From Erwinia phyllosphaerae (GTDB lineage Bacteria > Pseudomonadota > Gammaproteobacteria > Enterobacterales > Enterobacteriaceae), in NCBI RefSeq assembly GCF_019132875.1, contig NZ_JAHSPF010000011.1, positions 1-64,000 of the forward strand: DNA of 64,000 bases, given 5' to 3'. Below, piece by piece: positions 26,900 to 34,869 of this stretch. The translations under genes were made by a program, and so were the position numbers. The notes below the pieces were generated by a model that searched no databases, was not told the origin of the DNA, and saw only the letters and a list, made by a program, of their open reading frames with translations. The stretch's first letter is position 1. The number at the start of each line of letters is the position of its first letter.

Positions 26900-28156
26900 A
26901 TGAAACACAGTGTCGTCTCTAACGCTGCCTGGATGATGTCAGAGAAGGTCGTCTCAGTATTTGGCGTGATATTTGTTACATCCTATGTTGCGAAATCTTT
27001 TGGGCCCTCTGTTTTTGGCCAAATCGCCTTTTCAGCGTCAATTTTTTCAATTGTGCAGACCATTGCTATTTTTGGTACGGAAACCATTCTGTTCAAAAGT
27101 ATCAGTAAGAACACGGCGAAAGGCATCCGCCTGATGGCAGTAGCAAAGCAGTTACGTATGGCGTTGTTGCTGTTGATGTCATTACCCGTTTTGGCCTGGG
27201 TATGGCTGATGATGCGGGAAAATTTTCTGGTTTTTGCCGTTGCTTCATTTTTGTCGGCGATTTTTGTCACGCAGGATATTTTCAGCGTTTACAACAATGC
27301 CCGACTTGAATCACGAATGAATACCGTCGCCAACGCAACGGGAATGATTATCAGTTTCGCTATCAGTTTTGCGATTGCCTGGTTCAAACTTAGTCCGCTG
27401 CTGTTGTCGCTTTCTATCGTCGCGGTGACGCTGGTGCCTTATCTGATTAAGCGCGCAACGTTTTATCAGGAAAATAGCCTCAGCCCGCCTTCAAAACGTA
27501 AACATCGTAGCTATCTGCGCTACCTGTTTCATGCAGGGCTACCGCTGGCGATATCCAGCGTCTTTATTTCAATCCAGGTCAAGCTGGCGCAGTTTTTCCT
27601 GGTGGGCGTAGGCTCGGCCCATGAGCTGGGACTGTTTACCGCCGCGAATACGCTGGCCGCTTCCTGGATATTTATCCCGGTGGCCATCATCACCTCCTGC
27701 TTCTCCGAGATCTTCAGAGAGCGTGCGGATGTGGCGCTAAAGCTGGCTGGCAGACTCAACGGCTATGTTGCCGCAGTGTCACTACTGATACTGGCCGTCA
27801 TCGCCGTGTTTGGCGAAAAGTTAGTCAGCATGCTGTATGGCCATGACTATATTGCGGCCGGTAACCTGGTCACGCTGCTGTCACTGGCAACCTGTTTTTC
27901 CGCGATGGGTACCGTAGCCTACCGCTATATGGTGAAAGAAGGCGGCTTTAACTATCTGCTGGTAAAAATTGTCTTACTGGTAGCGCTCAGCGTGGTAACC
28001 AATTGGTTTTTCATTCGAACCTGGGGACTTTCAGGCGCAGCATGGAGCGTGCTGGCGACGGAAGTTTTGTCTCTGACGCTGATGAATTATTTCTTTAAGA
28101 ATGGTGTCATTCTTAAAATGCAGCTTTCCTCACTCAATTACAAAACCTATAAGTGA
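26900..28156 (+). CDS. Polysaccharide flippase (Wzx/PST type)
   Basis: 418 residues with about twelve membrane segments, of the MOP superfamily that flips undecaprenyl-linked sugars or similar lipids across the inner membrane. The N-terminal AAWMMSEKVVSVFGVIFVTSYVAKSFGPSVFGQ pattern is typical. AAAGGAAGC precedes the ATG. It is followed without a gap by two TupA-like ATP-grasp genes, and no glycosyltransferase, ligase or polymerase gene is next to it, so the lipid-linked substrate must be made elsewhere. Confidence 0.88.
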   Translation: MKHSVVSNAAWMMSEKVVSVFGVIFVTSYVAKSFGPSVFGQIAFSASIFSIVQTIAIFGTETILFKSISKNTAKGIRLMAVAKQLRMALLLLMSLPVLAWVWLMMRENFLVFAVASFLSAIFVTQDIFSVYNNARLESRMNTVANATGMIISFAISFAIAWFKLSPLLLSLSIVAVTLVPYLIKRATFYQENSLSPPSKRKHRSYLRYLFHAGLPLAISSVFISIQVKLAQFFLVGVGSAHELGLFTAANTLAASWIFIPVAIITSCFSEIFRERADVALKLAGRLNGYVAAVSLLILAVIAVFGEKLVSMLYGHDYIAAGNLVTLLSLATCFSAMGTVAYRYMVKEGGFNYLLVKIVLLVALSVVTNWFFIRTWGLSGAAWSVLATEVLSLTLMNYFFKNGVILKMQLSSLNYKTYK

Positions 28157-28164
28157 GCAAAAAA

Positions 28165-29112
28165 ATGTTAAATGCAAAAACGGGAATCAAGAAGGCTGCG
28201 CTAAGCGTTATCCGAATTATGCCGTGGTCTTGTCAGGACAGATTATATTATTTTCATCGCTTTAAGCGGCTGCCCGACATTCGGCATCCTCAATCTTTTA
28301 ATGAAAGAGTATTGTTCCGCAAGTTTATTAAAGGCGATTATAACTGTTACGCAGCGTTATCAGATAAGATCCAGGTACGAGATTATATTTCCCACACCAT
28401 TGGTGAGGAATACCTGATACCGCTGTTGCATACGACAGATAACCCGGAAACCTTATTCGAACTGGAAACGTTGAAAGATACGGTGGTTAAACCTAATCAC
28501 GGTTCAGGCATGGTAAAAGTTTTTACCGAAGAACCAGACTTTATTGAAAAATATAAGCTTATTGAAGGCTGTGAAGCGTGGCTGAAATGCGATTACTCGC
28601 ACGAATCACGCGAAATTCACTATCGCTATATCAAGCCGCAGATCATGGTTGAACAGCGCATCGGTGATGAAAAATCCACCGCGATTGATTATAAATTTCA
28701 TATGTTTAACAAGCAGGATGGCCATTTCGAATATGTTCTGCAGGTTATTTTCAATCGCAGTGATAACCAGCCGCTGTCAATGCTGTTTTATGTAAACAAC
28801 CTTGATACCTGTTTTTACCGGCGTTTCGATACCGGGCTGGATATTCGCGCTAACAGAGCCTCGCTGGAAGAGGCGCTGGCGCTAAGCAAAAAACTGGCCA
28901 GCGATTTCGACTATGTGCGCATTGACTGGTATATCAGCCAGGACAAAGTTTACTTCGGTGAGCTGACCTTCACGCCTGGCGCTGGCCTGATGCCGGTACT
29001 GAAGCACGGGCTGGATGAGATGATGGGCAACATGTGGATACAGGATGGACGCTCTGCCACTCTGCCAGAACGTACGCAAACCGCATCGGTTGTCCCGTTA
29101 AGAAGCGTTTAA
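28165..29112 (+). CDS. TupA-like ATP-grasp protein, copy 1
   Basis: About 315 residues of the TupA-like ATP-grasp family (named for teichuronopeptide synthesis in Bacillus), which probably ligates an amino or carboxylic acid to a carrier. Visible motifs are MPWSCQDRLYYFHRFKRLPD, TVVKPNHGSGMVKVF (ATP-grasp lysine region), IMVEQRIGD and YVRIDWYISQDKVYFGELTF (metal-binding acidic strand). A GTG at 28153 overlaps the flippase stop; the ATG at 28165 matches the start of copy 2 and is chosen. Gene neighbourhood points to a cell-surface glycan. Confidence 0.8.
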   Translation: MLNAKTGIKKAALSVIRIMPWSCQDRLYYFHRFKRLPDIRHPQSFNERVLFRKFIKGDYNCYAALSDKIQVRDYISHTIGEEYLIPLLHTTDNPETLFELETLKDTVVKPNHGSGMVKVFTEEPDFIEKYKLIEGCEAWLKCDYSHESREIHYRYIKPQIMVEQRIGDEKSTAIDYKFHMFNKQDGHFEYVLQVIFNRSDNQPLSMLFYVNNLDTCFYRRFDTGLDIRANRASLEEALALSKKLASDFDYVRIDWYISQDKVYFGELTFTPGAGLMPVLKHGLDEMMGNMWIQDGRSATLPERTQTASVVPLRSV

Positions 29113-29487
29113 TAAGAAGCTAAAGCTAACAGGCCTTATCTGGCCCGCCGGATAAGGCAATTCGTTAAAGAGTACAGGTAAGCTCGCAGCGTCTGACCCG
29201 TAAACAGCAAGCTTTCAGGCTTGATACGGCAAGGTCGAAGAGCATTTTTCGTCAGCTGTTTTCATCTTTCTCCTGGCACCAGGGACATGAACCCGGAGCC
29301 GTAATACAGGACAGAGGTCGCAGGTAAGTTTTTTTACCCGCGGAGTAAAGCAACTGACGGTTTTTTATGCTTACTGGTAAAAATGAGACGAGAGTGTCGC
29401 TGTTCCGGAACGCAAGACACGATGATGGTACGGCTCCCGAACACAGCTTTTCACACACAATTATAAAGCCTGCATATGAGGTAAAAA
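29113..29487. other. Spacer between the two TupA-like genes
   Basis: 375 bases without a gene. It begins with a REP-like palindrome (29133-29158, GCCTTATC/GATAAGGC). The AT-richer end before 29488 probably holds a second promoter, so copy 2 may be transcribed separately from copy 1. Confidence 0.6.
29133..29158. repeat. REP-like palindrome
   Basis: GCCTTATC, ten-base loop TGGCCCGCCG, GATAAGGC; resembles enterobacterial extragenic palindromes placed after genes. It may stabilise the mRNA end of the first TupA-like gene. Confidence 0.65.
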
Positions 29488-30441
29488 ATGTTAAAACTCA
29501 AGGCAGAAATAAGAAAAGGAATCTTTTACCTTTTCAAAAAAATGCCCTGGTCTTACCAGGACAGAATTTATTATCTGCATAAATTTAAAAAGTTACCAAA
29601 CATACACCAGCCAAAACTGTTTAATGAGAAAGTCCTGTACCGCAAATTTGTCACCGGCGACTATATGCGTTACGGCCTGCTGTCAGACAAGCTGCTGGTG
29701 CGGGACTATATCTCGCAGATGATCGGCGACGAATATCTGATCCCGCTGCTGCATGAAACGGCCGATCCCGTCACGCTGCTGGGACTGGGCTCGTTGAAAA
29801 ACACCGTGGTAAAACCGAATCACGGTTCGGGAATGGTGGAAATTTTTCTGGAAGAACCCGACTGCATTCAGAAGCAGCTGTTAATCAGCCGCTGTGAAGA
29901 GTGGCTGAGTCGCGATTTCTCCCATGAAGCGCGTGAAATTCACTACCGCTATATTAAGCCGCGCATCCTGGTTGAACAGTATGTTGGCGACGGCAAGTTT
30001 GCTGCCGTTGACTACAAGTTCCATATGTTCAACAAAAAAGACGGCACGTTTGAATACGTTTTGCAGCTAATTTATAACCGTAGCGGTAACTCGCCGCTGT
30101 CGATGAACTTCTACGTCAACACGCTGAAATCGTGCTTTTACAAGATCCGCGATACCGGTTTCGACATCAGTGGCGATATGGAAACGCTGGAAAAAGCGCT
30201 GGCGCTCAGTAAAAAGCTGGCCAGTGATTTCGATTATGTTCGCGTGGACTGGTACATCAGCGAAGGGCAGATTTACTTTGGCGAGCTGACGTTTACGCCG
30301 GGTGCAGGCATGGTGACCGGACTGGATCAGGGACTGGATAAGATCATGGGCGACATGTGGTTGCAGGAACGTAAACCAAAGACGCTGAAATCCGTCGGTG
30401 GTGAAACGGCGGCACTGCCAGCAGCGTTAAAGAAAATCTAA
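29488..30441 (+). CDS. TupA-like ATP-grasp protein, copy 2
   Basis: 317 residues, clearly a paralogue of copy 1 along its whole length: MPWSYQDRIYYLHKFKKLPN, TVVKPNHGSGMVEIF, ILVEQYVGDGKFAAVDYKFH, and YVRVDWYISEGQIYFGEL all match in order, with more than half of positions the same by eye. The C-terminal tails after the last conserved block differ. The downstream hairpin ends the block before yjcB. Two related but diverged ligases suggest two substrates or two steps. Confidence 0.82.
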   Translation: MLKLKAEIRKGIFYLFKKMPWSYQDRIYYLHKFKKLPNIHQPKLFNEKVLYRKFVTGDYMRYGLLSDKLLVRDYISQMIGDEYLIPLLHETADPVTLLGLGSLKNTVVKPNHGSGMVEIFLEEPDCIQKQLLISRCEEWLSRDFSHEAREIHYRYIKPRILVEQYVGDGKFAAVDYKFHMFNKKDGTFEYVLQLIYNRSGNSPLSMNFYVNTLKSCFYKIRDTGFDISGDMETLEKALALSKKLASDFDYVRVDWYISEGQIYFGELTFTPGAGMVTGLDQGLDKIMGDMWLQERKPKTLKSVGGETAALPAALKKI

Positions 30442-30447
30442 AAACAA

Positions 30448-30474
30448 CAAGCCGCATCTTCAGAATGCGGCTTG
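30448..30474. terminator. Terminator hairpin between TupA-like gene and yjcB
   Basis: CAAGCCGCAT pairs with ATGCGGCTTG around seven bases, between convergent genes. T-rich sequence follows only loosely. Confidence 0.7.
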
Positions 30475-30482
30475 CCGGTTTG

Positions 30483-30764
30483 TTAAGGCAGCGGATAATC
30501 GGCTGGCGTATGGCTCATCACATCAACAAATACGTCTTTGGTGATATGCCAAAAGTTAAGCAGATTATCCACGCTCAGGGTGATACCCAGCAGGCCGGTA
30601 ACAAACCAGCATGACATGCCTATTCCTACACCGGTAAAAATGAACGCCATGCCGTTACGGCTACTCTGGCGGCACTTTACGTTAAACGTACTGGCAATAA
30701 ACATCATGACTGCACTAACCAGTTCCCATCTCATCAGCACCAGGCTAGCGGTTAAGGTACCCAT
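30483..30764 (-). CDS. yjcB: YjcB family membrane protein
   Basis: 93 residues, equal to E. coli YjcB, with the same blocks (LRWELVSAVMMFIASTFNV, ACWFxxGLLGIT, NQTPxxxP-type end). Two or three hydrophobic segments; inner membrane; function unknown. The start at MGTLTASLVLM is taken from that homology and the upstream GGAG; a 33-codon extension upstream is ignored. It restores E. coli synteny with ssb, so everything between 13473 and 30480 is an insertion relative to E. coli. Confidence 0.9.
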   Translation of the reverse strand: MGTLTASLVLMRWELVSAVMMFIASTFNVKCRQSSRNGMAFIFTGVGIGMSCWFVTGLLGITLSVDNLLNFWHITKDVFVDVMSHTPADYPLP

Positions 30765-30870
30765 ATCTTTAAAACTCCGACAAAACAGGCCTGGCAGTGA
30801 AAATTGGACGTCATCTGACCGGACGAAAAGGCCAGGAATGCTTTTCATCTGAACGGTTAGCAAAGGTAAG

Positions 30871-30886
30871 TGTGATGACGGTCACA
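30871..30886. promoter_or_regulatory. Perfect CRP site
   Basis: TGTGATGACGGTCACA has both TGTGA and TCACA half-sites with the N6 spacer. It is about 110 bases upstream of yjcB, in the yjcB-GGDEF intergenic region. Confidence 0.75.
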
Positions 30887-31074
30887 TTATAGCACCGGGT
30901 AAAGTGAGAATTGAACAGTTTTAAAGCCGGTTTTAGACGTTTTTTGTTCAGCGGTGATAAAACAATCCTGGCAGGCGCTGGCTTTACGCCTCTGTGTTAA
31001 TTAACCTTTTCACAAAGTAATGTAATCGTTAATGATATTTTAACGGAAAAGGGCAGGCTATTTTTTTTGAGACA

Positions 31075-31099
31075 ATTAATGATAATAATTGTCATTAAT
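31075..31099. promoter_or_regulatory. Fur-like operator in a long palindrome
   Basis: Arms ATTAATGATAAT and ATTGTCATTAAT form an almost perfect 25-bp palindrome; the inner 31075-31093 matches 15 of 19 positions of the Fur consensus. GACAATTA (31071-31078) and TAATTGTC (31085-31092) add a second perfect inverted repeat. Likely operator for the GGDEF gene or yjcB. Confidence 0.6.
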
Positions 31100-31477
31100 A
31101 AGCCACCGAGAATGAGTCGTTTATTATTTTTGCTCTGCTGACATTTTTGACAATGCCCTGCGGATAAGCATTTTATAAATCTTTTTGGTAATAACTGGAT
31201 CCTTTAAGAGGAATCTCACGAACGGGAAGTTGTACCAAATGCAGATGAGTTGTAGGATTTTTGATAACTATTTTCTGCTGATTTTATTTTGCGTATCACA
31301 GGACTGTAACCCAACATTATTCGGCGCTGGCCGACAGCAGGACTACTTTTAAGCACGATAACAGGGGCCTGTATGTTTGCCAGTGGCTTTCAGGATTGAA
31401 AAGCCGTCTCTGCCTGCAGAGAACTTATCTGGCCGATTCAGTATTGCTCCTTGTGTCTGCCTGGCAAGGGAGGATGC

Positions 31478-32782
31478 ATGAATCATGTCCATTTCGGAAA
31501 GCGCTTCAGGGCGCAACCCACAGAAAAACCACTACCGACGCTACGTAAATCGCTACGGCGGATCCATTTAATCATTATCCTGGTTTCGCTAACCTTCAGC
31601 GGTATCTCGCTTTCCCTGTTATCCGTGGTGGCGCTACGCAACTATGCGGAGAACAATTCAGAGCTGGTCGCAAAGACTATCAGCTACAGTGCTGGCTATG
31701 CGGTGGCTACGCACGATGCCACTGCGGCACAGGCTATCCTGGGGGATATCGGTACGGAAACACAGGTTGGCCAGGCCAGAATAGTGGATGCACAGCATCA
31801 GGTGCTGGCAAGCTGGTCTGCATCCGACGAGCGCTCCGCGCAGTCGTTCACGAAGGTCGTTGCCCGCTGGCTATTTCCAAAACCCGTCCATATTCCGGTG
31901 CATTATGACGGGAAAGAAGTGGGGCAGGTCTGGCTGACCGGCGACGGCCGCCGCGTTATGCATTATCTGTTTCAGGCACTGACGTGGCTAAGTTGCAGTA
32001 TGCTGATTTCGGCGACGCTGGCTTTTTATCTGTCGCGCCGTATGCATTCGGGCATCGTTAGCGCCTTACAGAATATCGCCTGCGTTACGCATGAAGTTCG
32101 TAAGAGACGCGCTTTTTCACTGCGCGTACCTTCTTCTTCTATTGCGGAGCTAAATAAGCTCAGCGGCGATTTTAACAGTCTGCTGGACGAGCTGGCGGAC
32201 TGGCAGCGTCATTTGCAGAGTGAAAACGATACGCTGTCCCATCAGGTGCGGCACGATGCGCTCACCGGCTTACCTAACCGTACTGCCTTTGAACAGGAAC
32301 TGCATAAGCAGCTCAGCGATCCGCTTACTGCCGAGCGGGTAGCCGTACTCTTTATTGATGGCGATCGCTTTAAGGAAGTGAATGACCGCTATGGGCACGC
32401 GGCTGGCGATCATGTGCTGACGGCAACCGCCCAGCGCCTGCGCGCTCGCGTGCGTAAAGGCGATCTGGTCGCCCGGCTTGGTGGCGATGAGTTTGCCATA
32501 CTGCTGGTGGCGATTGACAGCGGCGAACAGGCGGGCTGCGTAGCGCAAAATCTGATTGAAGCAATGCGCGAACCTATCTGGCTGGACGACGCTACCCACG
32601 TTACCCAGTCGCTCAGCGTAGGAATAGCGCTGGCAAAAAATCACCATACGGGCGAGGCGACCATTGCCCAGGCTGATGCTGCGATGTATCACATTAAAGC
32701 GCTGGGCGGCGGCTGGTATTTCTCGCCAGCGCTATGGGAACAGCGACAGGCGACGGCAACGCTTGCCTATGAAGACAGTTAG
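31478..32782 (+). CDS. DgcN/YfiN-like diguanylate cyclase
   Basis: 434 residues that make cyclic-di-GMP from two GTP. Layout as in E. coli DgcN: membrane helix at about 29-53, periplasmic CHASE8-type sensor (TEKPVHIPVHYDGKEVGQVWLT region), second helix at about 163-185, HAMP, then GGDEF. The active site GGDEF (335-339) and the inhibition site RKGD (326-329, five residues upstream) are both intact, so the enzyme should be active and subject to product feedback. Start at MNHVHFGKRF with GGGAGG upstream; the 5' TTG-started frame is ignored. It overlaps the soxS end by four bases. E. coli has the EAL gene pdeC here. Confidence 0.88.
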   Translation: MNHVHFGKRFRAQPTEKPLPTLRKSLRRIHLIIILVSLTFSGISLSLLSVVALRNYAENNSELVAKTISYSAGYAVATHDATAAQAILGDIGTETQVGQARIVDAQHQVLASWSASDERSAQSFTKVVARWLFPKPVHIPVHYDGKEVGQVWLTGDGRRVMHYLFQALTWLSCSMLISATLAFYLSRRMHSGIVSALQNIACVTHEVRKRRAFSLRVPSSSIAELNKLSGDFNSLLDELADWQRHLQSENDTLSHQVRHDALTGLPNRTAFEQELHKQLSDPLTAERVAVLFIDGDRFKEVNDRYGHAAGDHVLTATAQRLRARVRKGDLVARLGGDEFAILLVAIDSGEQAGCVAQNLIEAMREPIWLDDATHVTQSLSVGIALAKNHHTGEATIAQADAAMYHIKALGGGWYFSPALWEQRQATATLAYEDS

Positions 32783-33189
32783 CGACAGGCGGCACCATTA
32801 GCGGGCAGCGCATAAGCGGCGGAGGGGAACTCGCTGCAGTCAAAATAGAGGTGACGCTTCTGCGGACGGCGCATCGTATGGCGATAGGCCGTAGGCGTCT
32901 GAGAAAACTGGCGACGAAAAACGCGCGAAAAAGTTTGCTGCGAATCGTAGCCGTACTGCATCGCTATATCGAATACCGGGCGCTGTGTCTGGCGCAGCTC
33001 TTCTGCCGCCAGCGTCAGGCGACGTTCACGAATATAGTTACCCAGCGTCTGTTTGGTCACGGCGCGAAACATACGCTGTAAGTGCCATTTCGAATAGCCG
33101 GATCGGGCGGCGACCTCATCTATAGAAAGCGTTTTATCAAGATTGCTTTCAATCCAGTCGGTAAGCGTGTGAATGATATCGTCATGCAT
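32779..33189 (-). CDS. soxS: Superoxide-response regulator SoxS
   Basis: AraC-family activator that, without a sensor domain, turns on the superoxide and drug-resistance regulon by binding soxboxes with RNA polymerase. Two helix-turn-helix motifs are clear (LSIDEVAARSGYSKWHLQRMFR and DIAMQYGYDSQQTFSRVFRRQF). Start at MHDDIIHTL with GGGAGAAGAAAAGT upstream. It is 136 residues, against 107 in E. coli, because of a C-terminal extension after RHTMRRPQKRHLYFDC. Divergent from soxR; SoxR box between them, so its transcription is redox-induced by SoxR. Confidence 0.93.
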   Translation of the reverse strand: MHDDIIHTLTDWIESNLDKTLSIDEVAARSGYSKWHLQRMFRAVTKQTLGNYIRERRLTLAAEELRQTQRPVFDIAMQYGYDSQQTFSRVFRRQFSQTPTAYRHTMRRPQKRHLYFDCSEFPSAAYALPANGAACR

Positions 33190-33273
33190 ACTTTTCTTCT
33201 CCCTGGCGGCCGGTGGTGAGTTAAACAAAGGCGGAAAAAAGGACATTGCCTTATCAAGGGCTGGAGTATAATT

Positions 33274-33291
33274 CCTCAAGTTAACTTGAGG
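33274..33291. promoter_or_regulatory. SoxR operator
   Basis: CCTCAAGTTAACTTGAGG is the perfect 18-bp soxS operator found in E. coli, between the soxS and soxR starts. Confidence 0.96.
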
Positions 33292-33302
33292 TAAAGCGCA
33301 AA

Positions 33303-33770
33303 ATGAAAAAAAGTCCCGCCGGTTTGAATAAACGCGAGCTCACCCCTGGCGACGTGTCGGCACGCTGCGGCGTTGCCGTTTCGACGCTGCATTTTTATGA
33401 AAGCAAAGGTTTAATTACCAGTTTCCGCAACGGCGGCAACCAGCGCCGCTATCATCGTGATGTACTCCGGCGAGTGGCGGTGATCAAAATTGCCCAGCGC
33501 ATTGGTATTCCGCTTGCCACTATCGGTGAACACCTTGTGCAGTTTCCGTCAGGCAAGCGCATGTCGCCGAAAGAGTGGACGCAGCTGACGCAAAAATGGC
33601 GCGAGGAACTGGATGGGCGCATCGAAACGCTGACTCGCTTGCGGGACGATCTTGACGGCTGCATCGGCTGCGGCTGCTTATCTATGGAAGACTGTCCGCT
33701 GCGCAACCCGGACGATCGCCTGGGCGCGCGCGGGACTGGCGCTATCCTGCTGGAACCTGAACCTAAGTAG
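33303..33770 (+). CDS. soxR: Redox-sensing MerR-type regulator SoxR
   Basis: 155 residues (E. coli 154). N-terminal MerR helix-turn-helix ([20 protein letters not shown]), dimerisation helix, and the [2Fe-2S] cluster cysteines in [14 protein letters not shown]. Oxidised by redox-cycling drugs or superoxide, it bends the soxS promoter into an active form. The start codon lies 12 bases after its own operator. The cluster motif is complete. Confidence 0.97.
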   Translation: MKKSPAGLNKRELTPGDVSARCGVAVSTLHFYESKGLITSFRNGGNQRRYHRDVLRRVAVIKIAQRIGIPLATIGEHLVQFPSGKRMSPKEWTQLTQKWREELDGRIETLTRLRDDLDGCIGCGCLSMEDCPLRNPDDRLGARGTGAILLEPEPK

Positions 33771-33812
33771 CGCTCTATACTGATAGCACTCACGTTTCTA
33801 CAAGGAAAGGTC

Positions 33813-34475
33813 ATGATCACGGTTCACCACCTGAACAACTCGCGTTCGCAGCGCGTTCTCTGGATGCTGGAAGAGCTTGAAACGCCCTATCAAATCAAAC
33901 AGTACCAGCGCGAAGCGACCATGCTGGCGCCCGATTCGTTAAAAAAAGTCCATCCGCTAGGAAAGTCTCCGGTCATTACCGACGGTAACCGGGTCATTGC
34001 CGAATCTGGCGCAATCCTTGAATACCTGGCAGAACGCTACGACGCAGAAAATCGACTGAAACTTTCTGACGAAGAGGAGCGGCTTCAGTCTCGCTACTGG
34101 CTGCACTATGCCGAAGGTTCGTTGATGCCGCTGCTGGTGATGAAGCTGATCTTCAGCCGTATGGGACAGGCCCCGGTGCCTTGGTTACTGCGGCCCATCG
34201 GCGGGGCTTTTGGCAAGGGCGTGCAAAAAGCTTATCTGGATAAGCAGCTGGCTACCCATAGGGACTTTATTGAGCAACATCTTGCCGCCAATGAATGGTT
34301 TGCCGGAAAACAGTTCAGTATCGCTGACGTGCAGATGAGCTTTCCGCTACAGGCACTTAGCGCGCGCGGCGGCGCGGGCCGTTCACCTGCTATTCAGGCA
34401 TGGCTGGAGAAAGTACAAAACCGTGCGGCCTGGCAGCGCGCGCTGCAAAAAGGCGGTGCGGTGAAGCTCGACTAG
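33813..34475 (+). CDS. Glutathione S-transferase family protein
   Basis: 220 residues. Thioredoxin-like N-terminal domain with SRSQRVLWMLEEL at the glutathione end and LGKSPVITDGNRVIAESGAILEYL, then the all-helical C-terminal domain (QFSIADVQMSFPLQAL). Conjugates or reduces electrophiles with glutathione. It is 42 bases after soxR on the same strand; detoxification next to the redox regulator makes sense, though no soxbox was found for it. Individual substrate unknown. Confidence 0.9.
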   Translation: MITVHHLNNSRSQRVLWMLEELETPYQIKQYQREATMLAPDSLKKVHPLGKSPVITDGNRVIAESGAILEYLAERYDAENRLKLSDEEERLQSRYWLHYAEGSLMPLLVMKLIFSRMGQAPVPWLLRPIGGAFGKGVQKAYLDKQLATHRDFIEQHLAANEWFAGKQFSIADVQMSFPLQALSARGGAGRSPAIQAWLEKVQNRAAWQRALQKGGAVKLD

Positions 34476-34869
34476 CGTATCCCGTCAAATCCCAGACTTC
34501 TCTGTTGGCTGAAATGATTGTTCACGTAACGCCGTTCGCGTTTCAGCCGCTTTGCAGCCATAAGAAAGTGCTATTTCGGTCATGCAGGCGAGATGGGTAG
34601 AGTCGTCTCTGCACAGCAGGCGCGTAAAAGAGACGAAAATATGCAAACTTAGCGGCAACAGCAGTTGAAAATATGCCCTTAAAGGCAGGATAATCGTTTG
34701 CCTTCAGAAAAGGCGCGATATATGTGCCAGGTTAAACGTTTGCTTTTTTACGATCGCCGCCTCGTTTCGAGGGGTTGTCGATCTGCGATGGCTACTCAGG
34801 GATGTGAACGTGGAAAAAACCTGTCGCCACGTATCGATAACTCATAAGAAATTTCAGGGGATCTTCATT
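34476..34869. promoter_or_regulatory. Upstream region of ghxP with PurR-like sites
   Basis: 394 bases without a gene. GGTTAAACGTTTGCTT at 34730-34745 contains AAACGTTTGC, the core of the PurR operator ACGCAAACGTTTGCGT. A second partial match, ATCGTTTGCC, is at about 34692-34702. E. coli purine permease genes are PurR-repressed, so regulation by PurR is a fair inference. Confidence 0.6.

Larger units (their letters stand above)
30765..31477. promoter_or_regulatory. Divergent control region of yjcB and the GGDEF gene
   Basis: 713 bases, no gene. It contains a perfect CRP site (30871-30886), a Fur-like palindrome (31075-31099) and TTGACA at 31147-31152 with only distant -10 candidates. The GGDEF mRNA probably has a leader of up to 300 bases. 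Confidence 0.6.
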
